From assembly GCA_036897095.1 (NCBI GenBank), contig JAYMSP010001793.1:1-28803 (forward strand): a stretch of DNA of 28,803 bases. The letters run 5' to 3'. Made by a program: the position numbers and the translations under genes. The notes beneath the pieces were generated by a model, which worked only from the letters and a program-made list of their open reading frames with translations, was not told where the DNA came from and searched no databases. Source of the stretch: Plantago elongata. Lineage: Eukaryota > Streptophyta > Magnoliopsida > Lamiales > Plantaginaceae. How positions within the stretch are numbered: the stretch's first letter is position 1; each line of letters starts with the position of its first letter. Shown piece by piece: positions 16,801 to 28,761 of this stretch.

Positions 16801-17399
16801 TTTTTTATTTATTTTAGTAATAATTCATTTGAATTTTATTCCATGAAAATATGAGAAAGGATCTACCACCTGGAAAAACAAGTTTCTGACGGATTGACAG
16901 GTGTTGGAATATAAGCACCCATCATATCTACGCAACTTTGCTCCCTCCCAAGCTGCTCGTTTACCAGAGAGACCCGACATGTCCAAAAACCAAGCAGCTA
17001 AGCTTCATCCAATTTTGATGTAAAATTGTGGAGAGTTACCGATTTTCGACAGGTTCAAATATCATAAAATATTTAATTTTTCATAATAAAAGGATTCATA
17101 ATATCATAATTTCTAATTTTTATTGTAGTTTTTATCAAGCGGCTGATTGATATAAGATTTGAATGGGCATTTGAATGGCTTTTGGTAAAATTGTGTTTGG
17201 AATGAAATTGAAATGGGGTATTTGAAGTGTATTTTAGGTCAAATCACTATTAATCGATCCACATTGATCGATTTAAATGTTTTCCCAAACAACCTCCAAA
17301 TCATCTCACACTTATGTACATATATATATTTAGCTTGAAATGAATTATTAATTTTTTCCATTGACTTGTAAAAAATAATTTTGTTACAAAGTTGTTCTT
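16801..17399. other. Intergenic AT-rich sequence, nothing recognised
   Basis: I see no coding motif, terminal repeat or RNA gene. It includes A/T runs at about 17060-17130 and 17340-17380. Confidence 0.5.
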
Positions 17400-17870
17400 T
17401 ATCTTTAATGCCTATGTTACTTGCAATCCTCCGACCACTGGAGTTGGAGCTGTGGCATGCAACAGTATGGGACATGCTTTTGCTTGGGGTCAACGTCGAG
17501 TCTCATACATTCGAGATCAGAAATCGCAGAGGACCTTGATGCAGTTTTAGTTGTCACCTTGGCGATTTACTTGCAACAGCCTCAGGTAGTGATTGAAGGT
17601 GACTGCATTAACCCGATTCGCATGTTGCAATCGGTTGATCCTTGCCTTGCTCCTTGCGGAAACCATGTTGACTTTATTTGTTCTGTTTTTTTATATTTTA
17701 ATTCATTACCTTTTAGTTTTGTTTCGAGAGACGGAAACACACTTGCTCATAATTTAGCTCATGATGCAAGTGTAGATGCTGATGGAGGCCATATTCTGCC
17801 TCAACTTTGATGTAATGCTTGTGATTTTCGCTATCTATTGAAATACTAGTATTTTCATTCAAAAAAAAAA
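17400..17870 (+). mobile_element. 5'-truncated LINE: RNase H-like domain plus poly-A tail
   Basis: Translation gives NPPTTGVGAVACNSMGHAFA at about 17427-17486. After a frame change near 17510 comes VVIEGDCINPIRMLQS at about 17586-17633, FSFVSRDGNTLAHNLAHDA at about 17711-17769, and a stop at 17808-17810. These are the conserved blocks of the RVT_3/RNase H-like domain at the end of plant LINE-type ORF2 proteins and their relatives (TGVGAV, EGDC, V.RDGN..AHNLA). About 50 bases after the stop, ten A residues at 17861-17870 form the 3' end. Everything upstream of RNase H, including reverse transcriptase, is missing, as is usual for aborted LINE integration. A possible decayed target duplication is gttacaaag (about 17384) against gtaatacaaaag (17871). 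Confidence 0.75.
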
Positions 17871-18000
17871 GTAATACAAAAGAATGAGAGAAAAAGTTGA
17901 ATCATTACTCCGCATACAAATTTCTACGCCAAGTAAACTCTTTTTAAAAGTGTGCATTGAACATATGTTTAGTTAACACCTTGCATAAGAATATAACATG

Positions 18001-18052
18001 ATTATTGTGTTGGTCTACATAATCGAATTATTGTGTTGGTCTACATAATCGA
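18001..18052. repeat. 26-bp perfect tandem duplication
   Basis: The unit attattgtgttggtctacat followed by aatcga is repeated head to tail without a mismatch (18001-18026, 18027-18052). The lack of divergence implies a recent event. Confidence 0.95.
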
Positions 18053-18320
18053 GCTTGATGAACTAGTGATGAAATACTGAAATGCACGCACTTTCAATTT
18101 TAAAATTTACAGTGCCTTTGAGCTTTTGACTTATTAATACGGCTGGTTAATTATATTAGAATATGTATAGAGTACTTTGAAGATGCAGATAGCCGGCTCC
18201 ACCAAAAATAGACAAATTAGATGTGGACTATGGTGTGAAGTGGATGAGTAGGGCGGTTTGGGAGTTCATATTTGACCTTACGCACCATTCATTTTTATAA
18301 TAAACTATTATTATAATACT

Positions 18321-18542
18321 TACTCCGTTTCGTTAATAATAAGATAATTTCATTTCACACATCTTTTAAAAAAATATGTAGTATAAGAATGAGTTTCAGG
18401 AAAAAAATGCATACAGACTCAATAATTATTGATCAAAATTGAATTGTATTGTGGAGATTATTTCCATGAATATAAATTTGTTTCATTTTGGTAGGATATT
18501 AGAAACGGAAAAATATTTCAATTTAACGGGACTGAAGGAGTA
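18321..18542. mobile_element. Stowaway-like (Tc1/Mariner) MITE, diverged
   Basis: The left end is tactccgtttcgttaata. The reverse complement of the right end is tactccttcagtcccgttaa, which aligns with a short gap. Both ends carry TA. The AT-rich interior of about 220 bp lacks coding capacity. The ends resemble the tactccctccgtcc termini of the better-preserved copies at 22821 and 27442. Confidence 0.65.
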
Positions 18543-19803
18543 TTATAGTGCTAGAAATGATACACCGCGGTAATCGCGGTGCCGATAAATTTTATAAAAT
18601 TAATTACTGTATCCACATGTCTAATCATATTTGATGTGACATACCTAAATTGAATACATAAATTTTGTAAACTATTATACTCTGATATTAATATTTTTTC
18701 CAGTTTAGAGCCCTGAAATCGTGATTAATAAATTTAATTAAACAAAGAAAAAAATGAAAATGTTGACAACATTTTCAGTAATGATATTTCAAATCCATTA
18801 AAAAATAAAAAATTAGTAATGAACAGTTGTAATTTGACCGAGAAGTGGCACTTTACACAGTAGATTTAAACTCTAAATATAAATATATTTATGATTTTAA
18901 TAAAGCAATGCATATATATTATTATTATTATCGATTGAAGAGAAAGTTTAAGGCACATATGAGATGTCTTTTGAAATGTTTGATGTGAAAATAGATCTAA
19001 TAGTACGTGCCTTATTGCAACTGGCATCTAAAACAACGAGAGTTAGCATTGAGACAACATGAGCTCCAACAAAATGTTCAACAAGCTGAAAAATAGACGA
19101 TTCTCATCACAGTCGAGGTCCTTAATTTGAGTAATCTAATCGAGTCGTATACACCTAGAATTTTATAGTCGTGATAATGTGCAGGTGAGTCGGAGTCAGC
19201 TCCGAACACACACAATGGTTCATACGGAAACAACAATTGGATGAGCAAAAGGGTGTTGCATGTGGTGTGATCAGAAAAAAAAATTGAAATAGCATGTCTT
19301 AGTAGTCCGTTGCTGGTTAATTGAAAAGAAGCGCTAAACAAGTTGCAAATGACACTTTAACATGGTAATATATATCGTTTCTTAATTGCAGATTGCTAGA
19401 GAATAGAGAAGAAATGTTAAATAATTTATAAAAGTGAAATGACACTTCTACAAGTAAAATGATAATTTGAAAGTTCATTAGGAGATTTATTATATTGTTT
19501 AATTAATTTAACACAATGTTTTCTATTTTAAAGCTACATATTTATTTATAAAATGGAGTTGTCGGCTCAAACAACTGAGAGATAGCATAATACTCATCAA
19601 TTTAGTTCGGTAGGTACCTAATTTGGTACACTACTCCTAGTTATTCTTATGGTATTAGGCGGGTACGAACTAATATAGATATAACTTGTCTGTGATATAA
19701 AAATCAATCAAGTAATATTGAATTGAATTTATCTAAAATTAAATTAATAATTTTTAAAGGGTTTCAAATGTATGCTCGTTTCCGAAATAATTAAACTGCC
19801 ATT
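18543..19803. other. Intergenic AT-rich sequence, nothing recognised
   Basis: An open frame at 19078-19341 on the minus strand has no recognisable motif and no gene-like context. A small trinucleotide run (attattattatta) lies near 18918. No transposon termini were paired. Confidence 0.5.
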
Positions 19804-20169
19804 TTATTTTTTAGCGTTCCGCAAGAAACCAACAATGAAAACCAAGCCACAAATTAACAAGTATATTCTACACAAACCCGATAAACAAACAAACGAATTG
19901 ATGCACTTTTTTGAATTATCGGCCAATTGCTGACCACAAATAGTTGTTGGAGTACTAAATTGAGTGCCATGGTCATTATCAATATTATTATCCATTCTTT
20001 TCATTGCTCTAACGGGTACTACAGAACTAATCCACTCAGCAATATGCTCGTGAAAACGTCCTGTCAACGCTATATTAAATTTGGGATCGATTAATGCTAG
20101 GACAAACTCGTCCCATTGTCGAGTTTGAATCGATCGTCTAAACAAAATGATTTTAAAGCACCTATTCAA
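19804..20169 (-). CDS. Unrecognised 121-codon open frame, possibly a transposon remnant
   Basis: I do not recognise the product. The frame opens with MNRCFKIILFRRS and contains QWDEFVLALIDPKFN and a hydrophobic stretch near the C-terminus (SGLCRIYLLICGLVFIVGFL) that could span a membrane. About 60 bases upstream on the same strand is a TATA-like tatataaacc (20239-20230), preceded by the palindromic tgaatagtg block described separately. No intron-exon chain extends it. Such an arrangement could be the edge of a decayed PIF/Harbinger-like DNA transposon, but I cannot demonstrate this, and it may be a chance frame. Confidence 0.2.
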   Translation of the reverse strand: MNRCFKIILFRRSIQTRQWDEFVLALIDPKFNIALTGRFHEHIAEWISSVVPVRAMKRMDNNIDNDHGTQFSTPTTICGQQLADNSKKCINSFVCLSGLCRIYLLICGLVFIVGFLRNAKK

Positions 20170-20294
20170 CTCTCCAAAATGAATGATTTTGAATTATTTG
20201 AATTATGGGATTAGGGAGTTATTGATGGTTTATATAAGGATAAGAAGTAAAACTGTAGCTAATTAAGCACTTAATTATGACTATTTCATCCACT

Positions 20295-20379
20295 TGACCG
20301 TGAATAGTGACGGTCATTGACGATGACCACTGCAGTCGAAAATTATGTTCAATGGTCATCCGGATGACCATGAATAGTG
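20295..20379. repeat. Palindrome and repeated gaccrtgaatagtg motifs
   Basis: tggtcatccggatgacca at 20353-20370 is a perfect 18-bp palindrome. The word gaccgtgaatagtg near 20297 recurs as gaccatgaatagtg at 20365-20378. Further gatgacca and ggtcat words lie between them. Such clusters are common near the ends of plant DNA transposons. No outer terminal repeats were identified. Confidence 0.6.
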
Positions 20380-20399
20380 CTTCTTTTATTTTTTTCATT

Positions 20400-21883
20400 A
20401 TTTTGTTAATAAGTTTAACGTATTATAAGAATGTTTAGAAGTTGAAATTAATCAAATCATATCATTAACACTCACTTTAAAATTATTTGATATTGAGGAA
20501 ATATCATGATGAAAAAATCAGGAGAAAATCTATAAATTATGACATCTGTACAATCTTGTCTGATCTTTATAGTGATAGGTACCATCACCCCTACTGGATG
20601 CCTGATATTACAACATAGAACCCCATTTCAAGAATTGAATTCCAATGTGAATCTCAATGTATGATTCATTGAATAGGTGTAGTAATCGGATTAAGTGTTT
20701 GATGTGGAACTTTCGTAATCACTCAAACTTGAGAGTTGCTCAACATCGTCATCGGAACTGGATGACTATAAAATGTTGGTTTGAATTGCAGATAAAGACA
20801 TTTTGAAGAAGTTTAAAGATTTTTAGACGTTCTGAATTTAATAAGTGGAAGAAGGAAGAAAAATGAAGTATGGTGAAATGAATTGAAATTGAGTTGTATT
20901 TACAAAGTTTTAAAAAATATAATCGTTATAGATATTTTCCTTTTTATATTTATTCTAATTTAATAAAAAAGTTTAATAAAAATAAAAATGATCATATAAC
21001 CGTTGGTAATTTGAAGCATTGCCTACATAATTCGAACTTTCATGGGTGTACAGTGTACTAAACTAAAGCTTCACATCAAAGTCATGTACCGCTCCACAAA
21101 TCTAAGTTGAGGGGGTCCATTTCTCTAAATTTGAAAGAACAAAAACAAGTTTCGAGTTGAATTGACATAAGTCTACAACTAACAAACGTTTTTTAACGTT
21201 AATCAAGTACGCATGAATAAATATCTTATCCACAACACTTAAATAGAGTTTTAGGACTTTGTTTCATGGAACGGAAAAAAGAAAAAAACCATATAAAAGA
21301 GAATGGAGTGTTTCATTACAAATTCGCATCACATATATAACTATAAATAACTCATTTTTACTTTTAAATATGTGAAATTTATATATGCAGGTAGTATTTG
21401 GTACTTCAAAGTTAAAATCATGAGTTCAGAAAAAATTCAAATTTATAGTTTTATTAATTTTAACCATGAACCAAATACCCTAACAGTGTTTAAAGATTGT
21501 TTGCAGATGCATCAAACGGATAAAATCATATTAAAAATACATATTTTAACCCAATTCTCATGATTTTATTCGCTTGCCAAATTGTCCGGAATTCAAGTGC
21601 CTAAGGTGGTGTATTTCAGACTTTGAAGTTCAGAGATTCAACATTTGTTCCAGGACCAATAAGGTTAACAGCCGTCTCTCAAAGACCATTGACTTTTGAG
21701 AAACACAAATGAAAGAAAAAAATCACTCACAAAAAAGAACTGGGAAATTCAACATTTATGTCCGTCTATAAGTCTAACCATCGTCTATATGCACCAACAA
21801 TTCAACATCTAGAATCTATAGATCCAACTAATAAGGTCAAATACTGTAAACATGAACACAAAAAAGACAAGAAATGACATTTT
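20400..21883. other. AT-rich intergenic sequence, nothing firmly recognised
   Basis: Short open frames occur, such as 21372-21563 on the plus strand, but none has a recognisable motif. On the minus strand around 20750 a serine/aspartate-rich stretch (tcatccagttccgatgacga) could be a trace of a transposon-encoded protein. This is too weak to call. Confidence 0.4.
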
Positions 21884-21991
21884 CTAATTTTCATCTGTCA
21901 CAACAAGGCCACCAGTTTCAAGTTTTGCATCAAGAGACCCTAGTCTGTCATCCACCATTCTCATCACCGATAAAAGTAGAAGCGCAAGAGA
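21884..21991 (-). other. Coding-like 35-codon tail ending in TAG, origin unknown
   Basis: On the minus strand an open stretch reads SLALLLLSVMRMVDDRLGSL, then DAKLETGGLVVTDEN and a stop. Its amino-acid make-up (amphipathic helix followed by an acidic end) looks more like the end of a real protein than the surrounding AT-rich noise. It lies about 380 bases downstream of the PRP40C stop on the same strand. An AG (gcgag) precedes it, but the tract upstream is not strongly pyrimidine-rich. It could be an alternative last exon, a relic of another gene, or chance. Confidence 0.2.
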
Positions 21992-22374
21992 CTCGCATCA
22001 TGATAATGATTCGAAAAGGAATTCATGATCATAATTAGTCGGGGTACCCCAATTAATTACACATTCTACTGAAATCAGGAAGTTCAAGTCATATCAAGCA
22101 CATGCATGGAGATTACAACATCCATAAGTTTCCGAACACTAGTTGCATCTAAATTGGACTGGTAAAGTCACAGTTCAATACTACATATCTGTGCATTCAT
22201 AAGAAAACAAAAGGTATGAAGATAATTGAACAGCTGGAGTGGACTACTAACAACTACCTCCCGTTACCTTTTTCTATTTAGTCGAAGAATATCATGACAA
22301 AACCAACTACTATGCTTGTGTGTTAATGGAAACTCTATTTTAGTTAAATACTTAAATAGTCGTAACGAAAGTAG

Positions 22375-25300
22375 CTACCTTCTGTCATTTGTTCTACGCG
22401 AGGACGACACATGTTTCCCAGGATCAGCAGAACTTCTACTTTTACCTTCAACGTGCTTATCTGCTTCTTCAGCTGGCTTTAGCTTACGCTGTATATCTTC
22501 AGCATGTCGACGCCACACAGACTCTCTATCTTTCCTTGGCATTTTGTTGTATCTAGGGTCACTCTTTAATATATGTTTGGCAGTTGACCAAGAATTGATC
22601 ACGGTTTTGCCATCCTTCTCTTGGGACGCAGCTTCCGCAGTTATAACTTCAGTCAGGAGAGATCTGAATTCCCCCACACATCTCTACAAAGATAAAAAAA
22701 AAAAAATTAACTTGTAAGGTCACAGAAATAAGATGTATTTGACACAAAAAATCATTGGCACAAATATTTTTTGAATCTATGGTTTCTTTGTGGAAAAGAA
22801 CACGAACAAAAACAAGAATTTACTCCCTCCGTGTCAATTTTCCTTTTATGAGCGTCCCACTTTCCTCAATACCAATAAGGTAACTCACTAACCACTATCA
22901 TTCTTATTATATTCTTTCTCTCCCGTACTTTTTCCATTCTTTTTCATTTATCTCTTCTATCTCTCATACTTTTTCCATTCTTTATCAATTATCTCTAGTC
23001 TCTCCTACAACAAATAATAAACTAGACTTTCTTAAAAACAACGCTGAAAAGAAAGCAGCCTAATGAAGCAGACGGAGGGAGTATAAGAATAGTGCTAAAA
23101 TATGTTTGTTTAGTAATAAAAATGATTGATCACACTCTCTTCCTTGCTAGAGCACAAATATCTGTTGTGTGCGTGTCTCATTCCCTTACAGGGTATATTT
23201 AAGATACCCTGAGCGTAGGGTGCCATGACATCATGGATTAACAGCAATACCAAGATCGATTCTTCATAAGGTCATTGGTTAATGGTTTTGAAGGTTCATT
23301 ACATCAATTTAGGTTCATGTTTTCAAGACATCGAGGATCATATTCTAGAATCCTTGTCTAAAATTCTCTCCTTAAACTATCATAAAATTAAGAAATCATG
23401 CATATTTAATGCAATGCACAGTTTCGGACCTACCCCTTTCCAAATAATTGTAATAGACCCACCCCTTTGATTGTAAGTAATACAGTACTAAGCTCCACAT
23501 TTGACTTCTCAACCGAGTAGGAGAATTAGGATCATATAAGTCTAATAATGACATTTAAACATGGAGATATTTGGATTTGCAAGGATCGAGAAATCACTTT
23601 ATTCCTTGTTTAGATGACTTATGTATGACCATTCGAAGGAATTCAGTATTACACAGGAATCAATCTGGAAGTTTCTCTTATTTGTATTTCTACTGTGATA
23701 CTGAATAAACTATTTATAACCTGGATTCCCGAAGCAAAAAAAGTAATTCTTGTGATGCATGCTCAAGTCAGAGAGAGAGTGAATCAAGACTGGCCCATAG
23801 TTGAAAAATGTAGGAATAGTTGGTGTTACTCACATTGCTAGATGGTACCAAAAAAAGGCAAGATAATATAAAAAAAGGTATCAATGAAAGGATGGCTGAC
23901 CTCATGCAAAGATTTAATATGCTCTCGGAAAAGTTTCTCCAAATCAAATTTATCTAAATTTGGGTTGGCTGCACGGCCTTGAGGATCCTTCTCCAACTTA
24001 GGCTTCGACTCTGTCCATGATGCCTAGATACACATTGAGTAAAAACAGACTTGAGAAACTTCTAAAACTGAAAATGTCATCAGTCTGTTTCAGATATAGA
24101 CGTTAATGATAGTATTGCTCGGGTGGCTCCCCTATAGTTAACAATGTTAATCTAAATGGACCACAAAAGCATAGAATATTATACCTGAGCATCTTTTATT
24201 GTTTCCACCAATAAAGCCTGATATGACTCGATAGCCTCCTTTCTACGAGCTTTAACCCTCACCCTTTCAACTTCTTGCTCTTCTCTTTCCTTTCGCTTGC
24301 GTAAGGCTCTTTCCCTTTCCTTCAGTTTCTCCTACAAGCATACATATATGATCAAATACAAAACACAGCCAGGCACGTCTTGAAAAAACTAGATACATGT
24401 TAACATACAAACAAGTGTGTCTGCATTTTGGAACGTAAACTAAGTAAAATGTGCAGAGTTAAATAACCAAAATTTAATTGTGAATGAAGCAAAAAGGGAG
24501 TGCAAAGACACTGGCGGAAACCTCCAAGGTGAAAGATATAAGTAAGCCATTATCTCACCTCCTCCTCATGTTTCGCCTTTGACTTTTGTTCTACCATTTC
24601 TTCAGCAGCTTTAAGTTCAGCAACATATTCATTGAATAATTCTTCCCGATCTTCATGCTTGACAGACTTGTATCTGGGATCACCTTTTAAACTTTCCTTA
24701 ACCTGCCAGAAGAAAATATCAAATATATTTAAGTTTTTCATATGTTCATTCTAAAAAACAGGCACATTCACAATACTAGAAGAAACATCAAATGGTTGAT
24801 GTAACCATCAGCTCCATAGCAAAAAGAGCTGAAACACATTCTTTATCAAGTACAGTAATTCTTGTTTGTGAAAAGCAGTAAGCCTTCCATGCTTGAAACA
24901 TTTTAACCAATTGCCAAATGGCTTCAAGGAGAATTACTTGCAGTTTTAGAGCTCTAAAGATAATTCTGAGATACTGTATGGTCGAACAAAATCCTTCAGA
25001 AGTCAGAACTGGAACATTTTAGGTGGTGGACGGGTGGATAAGTTGGTTTTAAAATGTCAATATCATCCCATTGTGCAGGTCACCATAGCGCGCTCTATAT
25101 GAAACACCGAGCACATTGTGAAAGGGGTCTTTTAAATGCTATTGGTTATGCTACTAAAACGATGCAGGGGGTGAATATGATTACATACATATGAAAGACA
25201 TATATTAATGACCACTGAGAACCTAATAACGGACTGTAAAGCTTGATGAAATAGCTGATCCCCATAACACAAGTAAATTATAGATCAGCATGTTATTGAC

Positions 25301-28300
25301 CAGCCAAGAATTCGTAAACATAAGTTAAACCTTGGATGAAACCACATCCACTCAGTTTGTTTTTTAACAGCATTCATGCGCACATGTACATCCACTGAAT
25401 GGATGTACCCAAAGAAAAAAGGAAAAACGAAATTGAAGAAACAATTCATGATTTATAGCAGACTATGTATGATCCACAAATATCCCAAGAGTAATCATCA
25501 ACTATATTCATAAAGAGCTAAATATCCTATGGAATCGATTGTCAATTGATCCGTAGTGTCACTCATTTAAAATACATTATGATGCAGACGAATCATAAAA
25601 AGTCTATCACCAGTTATAACCAGCTTTGCTCCACTTAACGAACAAGTGGCATAATAGTAAACTGCCCTCAAGGCTCAAATTATTGTTGCCAATATTATAT
25701 GGCTTAATAACCTTGAGTATGTTACTATGTTCATAGTAATATCTATTTACGCCATGCATGAACATACTTACCTTTGACCAGCGGGATATAGAAGTAACAT
25801 CTCCTTTATCCTGAAGCAGCAACTTGAAACTGGAAACAGCAGCAGCACGCTCTGCTTGAGCCTTTTCCTGAGCTGCCCTTTTCAGAGGGAAAACCCTGAA
25901 TTCAAACAAAAAAACTTACTCATAAACAATCCTGTATAACATTGATATATATATCACGCAGCTACATCATAACAAATAATTTGAAGATCAAATAAATCAT
26001 AAACATATCTATCTTATAGCCTTCATGAAGTATATGTTTGTGTATGGACACTAGTTCAAGCAGATATAGATAAGGAAAAATCACAATCTCAGCCATTGAA
26101 AGACCAATACGCCGAACAGAGTGGTAGCCTTGCATCAAATCGTACCTTTCGTTCAATAAAGACTCCCTTTCTTTCCGGTCCAGTGCCAGAAACCTCAGAT
26201 CCTCTCCCCATCTCTTCTTAAATGATTGATAGTCTGTGTTATGATCAATCTCCTGAAATAGAAAAGGAAAATCTCTTAGCCACGAGACTTGATATATTCA
26301 GAGTAATATTCATTCAAATCCCAGAAGAATCAGAGAATACGTTAATAGGAGACAATTGCATCAAACCTCCTTTGCTTCTTCGAGTAACTGCCTGAAACCC
26401 TCCAGAGCAGCCTTTTGAGCGGCCCGTTTTTCCTTCCTCTCCTCTTCAGCACGTGTACGTACATAATGGTCAAAAAGAGCTCTGCGTGCACTGTGGCTTG
26501 CAATAGCCTGAGACATTTAGATCTCATGTAAATGCCCAGAAACCAGTTAGTAAATATTACAGGATGAATTCTACAAACCTTGAAGCGGGGATCAAATACT
26601 ATTTTAGGTAATTCTTTCTCCCATTTTGAGAATGGTGCCACTCCTCTTTCCTTGAGCATCTCCTATAAATTCCAAAAGCACAATGATTAAGCATGTTCAC
26701 TGGAAATAAAACACCAAAGCATGTATTTGACTCAAGTGAAGTAGTGAACACAGTTATCACTATTTCAGTACAAATCTATCACAGTATCTTTGACTAGCAT
26801 AGCACAGTGGAACATCAGGAAACTAAGTAAGATTGATGAATTATTGATTCAAATCATTAGGTAAGTTGAGGATATAAGATATCCTCAGAGATGTTTGCAA
26901 CATCATTTCCAGAATCTCCTGAGGCATACCATTTAGTAACCATATAAATCAACGAATAGTGCCTATATAGGGCACTATGGTTACTCATGGGAAAGATAAT
27001 GCATGGCTGAACAGCTCAAGTAAGTAACACAATTGGAGAAGAATTCAGAAGATTCGGAGTAATAGTCAGCAAAAGTAGAAAACTTGGTGAATGGGGAATA
27101 CATTGACGGTAAGGCAGAACTGATGAGATAATAAAGGATAGAAAACAATAAAATGGTTGCAGGAGGAAAACAGAAAGAGAACTCAATAATCGTATCATAG
27201 AGTTTAAAATTTTGTATTATGTAGAGGAATAAAGCATAGGTCAAATTGTAGACTACCAATACACCAAAACTAGGAAACACAAAGTTAAGGAAATGCAACA
27301 ATCCTAATAAATATTAAGTAAGAAATGGCAGACTACTAGTAATTTACTGAACCATGAAAGATACTGAGCGATCAATATTGTTGTTCTGGACCACATGAAA
27401 CATAAGTAAATGGTTTGGGAAAGTAAATATCTCAAAGATATTACTTCCTCCGTCCCGTCCTAAGCTTTCCAAACACTTTTTGGGTTCAAAAAATAAGATA
27501 AGAATACTTTTTCATAAAATAATAAGACAAGAGTACTTTTGTTTATAACTAAATGGCATGAGATGTAATTTTGAGCTATTGTCTGAATATTCTAATGCTA
27601 AAGCTGGGCTAAAAATGGATACAAAGGAAATGGGAAGCTTTAATTGGGACAACAAAAATGGCAAAATGGGAAGCTTGGGAGGGGACGGAGAGGAAGTATT
27701 TGCTTAAAAGTGGAAAATATCAAACATGGAAAAGACAGGAGTACCTTAAATTGGAATATACTTTTGTCTTTTGCGGGGCCCCTGTCATCAGCTTCTGAAT
27801 CAGACGAGGAATCAGACATGTGATCATCAACATTAGGATCCTTGATGTTGGTGCTTTCAGTTTCAGTTTGGGTACCCACCTCAATCGGTTTTGATCCATT
27901 TATACCTATATCAGGTACACCTCCAAAACTTGGCCCTGCAGACGTCGTAGGAATTCCAGAATCCTGCAACTTCTTTTTTATAAGATCCAATGCAGAAGAT
28001 GACCCAACATCAATTGTTGGTCTAAGAGGTGTGGCATCACGACCACCAGTGGTAGCAGCAGGTGTGCTTATGCTAGTAGCGGGAACAGGTCCTAAATCTC
28101 CTGCCACGTTAGTATTTGACACTGACTGAGCTTTTAAAGCATCTGCTTCCTGCTTCTTTCTCAACTCTGTCACCTCAGCTGGTATCTGCCAGCTACTTGA
28201 CTGATTGTAAAACATACAACAATGTAAGCTAACAAGGCAGGATCATGAATACTGTATACAATTTGAAATGGGTTAAAGAAACTCACAAAGCAGAAAAAAA

Positions 28301-28446
28301 CAATTAGAGTAATTGAAAATGACAACTTTCCGATCAATAAAAAAGTATGAAATACAAAGTCGTATACTTACCTGAGTTGCAGAATTGTAATAATATCTCT
28401 TGCCATCATTAGTGGTGACCTCTGTCCAATCAATACCAGCCAATTT
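22375..28446 (-). CDS. PRP40C: PRP40C / TCERG1-like splicing factor with WW and FF domains, C-terminal part (5' end beyond window)
   Basis: This nuclear factor is thought to couple transcription and splicing: WW domains bind proline-rich partners and FF domains bind the phosphorylated RNA polymerase II tail. Exons: 28446-28372, 28200-27745, 26662-26579, 26507-26367, 26252-26146, 25895-25772, 24702-24559, 24331-24185, 24023-23901, 22683-22375. They give 569 residues in continuous frame and end at TAG. All introns are GT-AG. Counting from the first visible residue, a WW domain spans about 5-32 (DWTEVTTNDGKRYYYN...SSWQIP), followed by a Ser/Thr/Pro-rich linker and an acidic DSSSDSEADD run. Five FF domains follow at about 174-230, 242-290, 310-360, 413-463 and 472-534 (for example FSKWEKELPKIVFDPRF). 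A charged coiled-coil stretch (EKLKERERALRKRKEREEQE) separates FF3 from FF4. The tail is basic and Ser-rich. The order matches Arabidopsis PRP40C; the N-terminal part, with the usual first WW domain, lies outside. No exon was found in 28447-28803. Confidence 0.93.
22821..23084. mobile_element. Stowaway MITE in the last PRP40C intron
   Basis: The left end tactccctccgtgtc and the right end gacggagggagta form near-perfect terminal inverted repeats, with TA at both outer ends. The interior of about 264 bp is AT- and pyrimidine-rich and non-coding. The element lies in the intron between exons 24023-23901 and 22683-22375, 138 bases upstream of the acceptor. Confidence 0.85.
27442..27698. mobile_element. 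Stowaway MITE in a PRP40C intron
   Basis: The left end tacttcctccgtcccgtcct and the right end reverse complement tacttcctctccgtcccctc match over about 29 bases, continuing into aagctttcc against aagcttccc. TA flanks both sides. It is 257 bp long and non-coding. It begins only 46 bases beyond the splice donor of exon 28200-27745, so it sits close to a functional splice site. Confidence 0.85.
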
Positions 28447-28761
28447 CTGCCTGAACACATAGTAATGTGGTAAGACATTCAATTGTCCAAGAACTGCTAA
28501 CAGTGTTGAAAAACACATTTGAGCTTTAAAATGATAAAAGCGAAAATGCATCTCTCTGCAATTTGAAATATATCTACTAATAGAGTAGCTTCAGCCAGAC
28601 AGAAAAAATGTTATTGGAATGACCAACCAAATGTAACACCCATGGGACTAGCCGACTAGAATAACAATACACCCCATGAAGTGGTTAGGACGTCCCTTGA
28701 TCATTTCTTCAGGGCCAAAAGCATGGATCTAACACTCAGTTCTTGATAAGGCTTCCCAACT

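Noticed and set aside
22316..22717. 133-codon plus-strand open frame
   Set aside because: It is antisense to the last PRP40C exon (22375-22683), which has clear FF-domain homology and correct splice sites.
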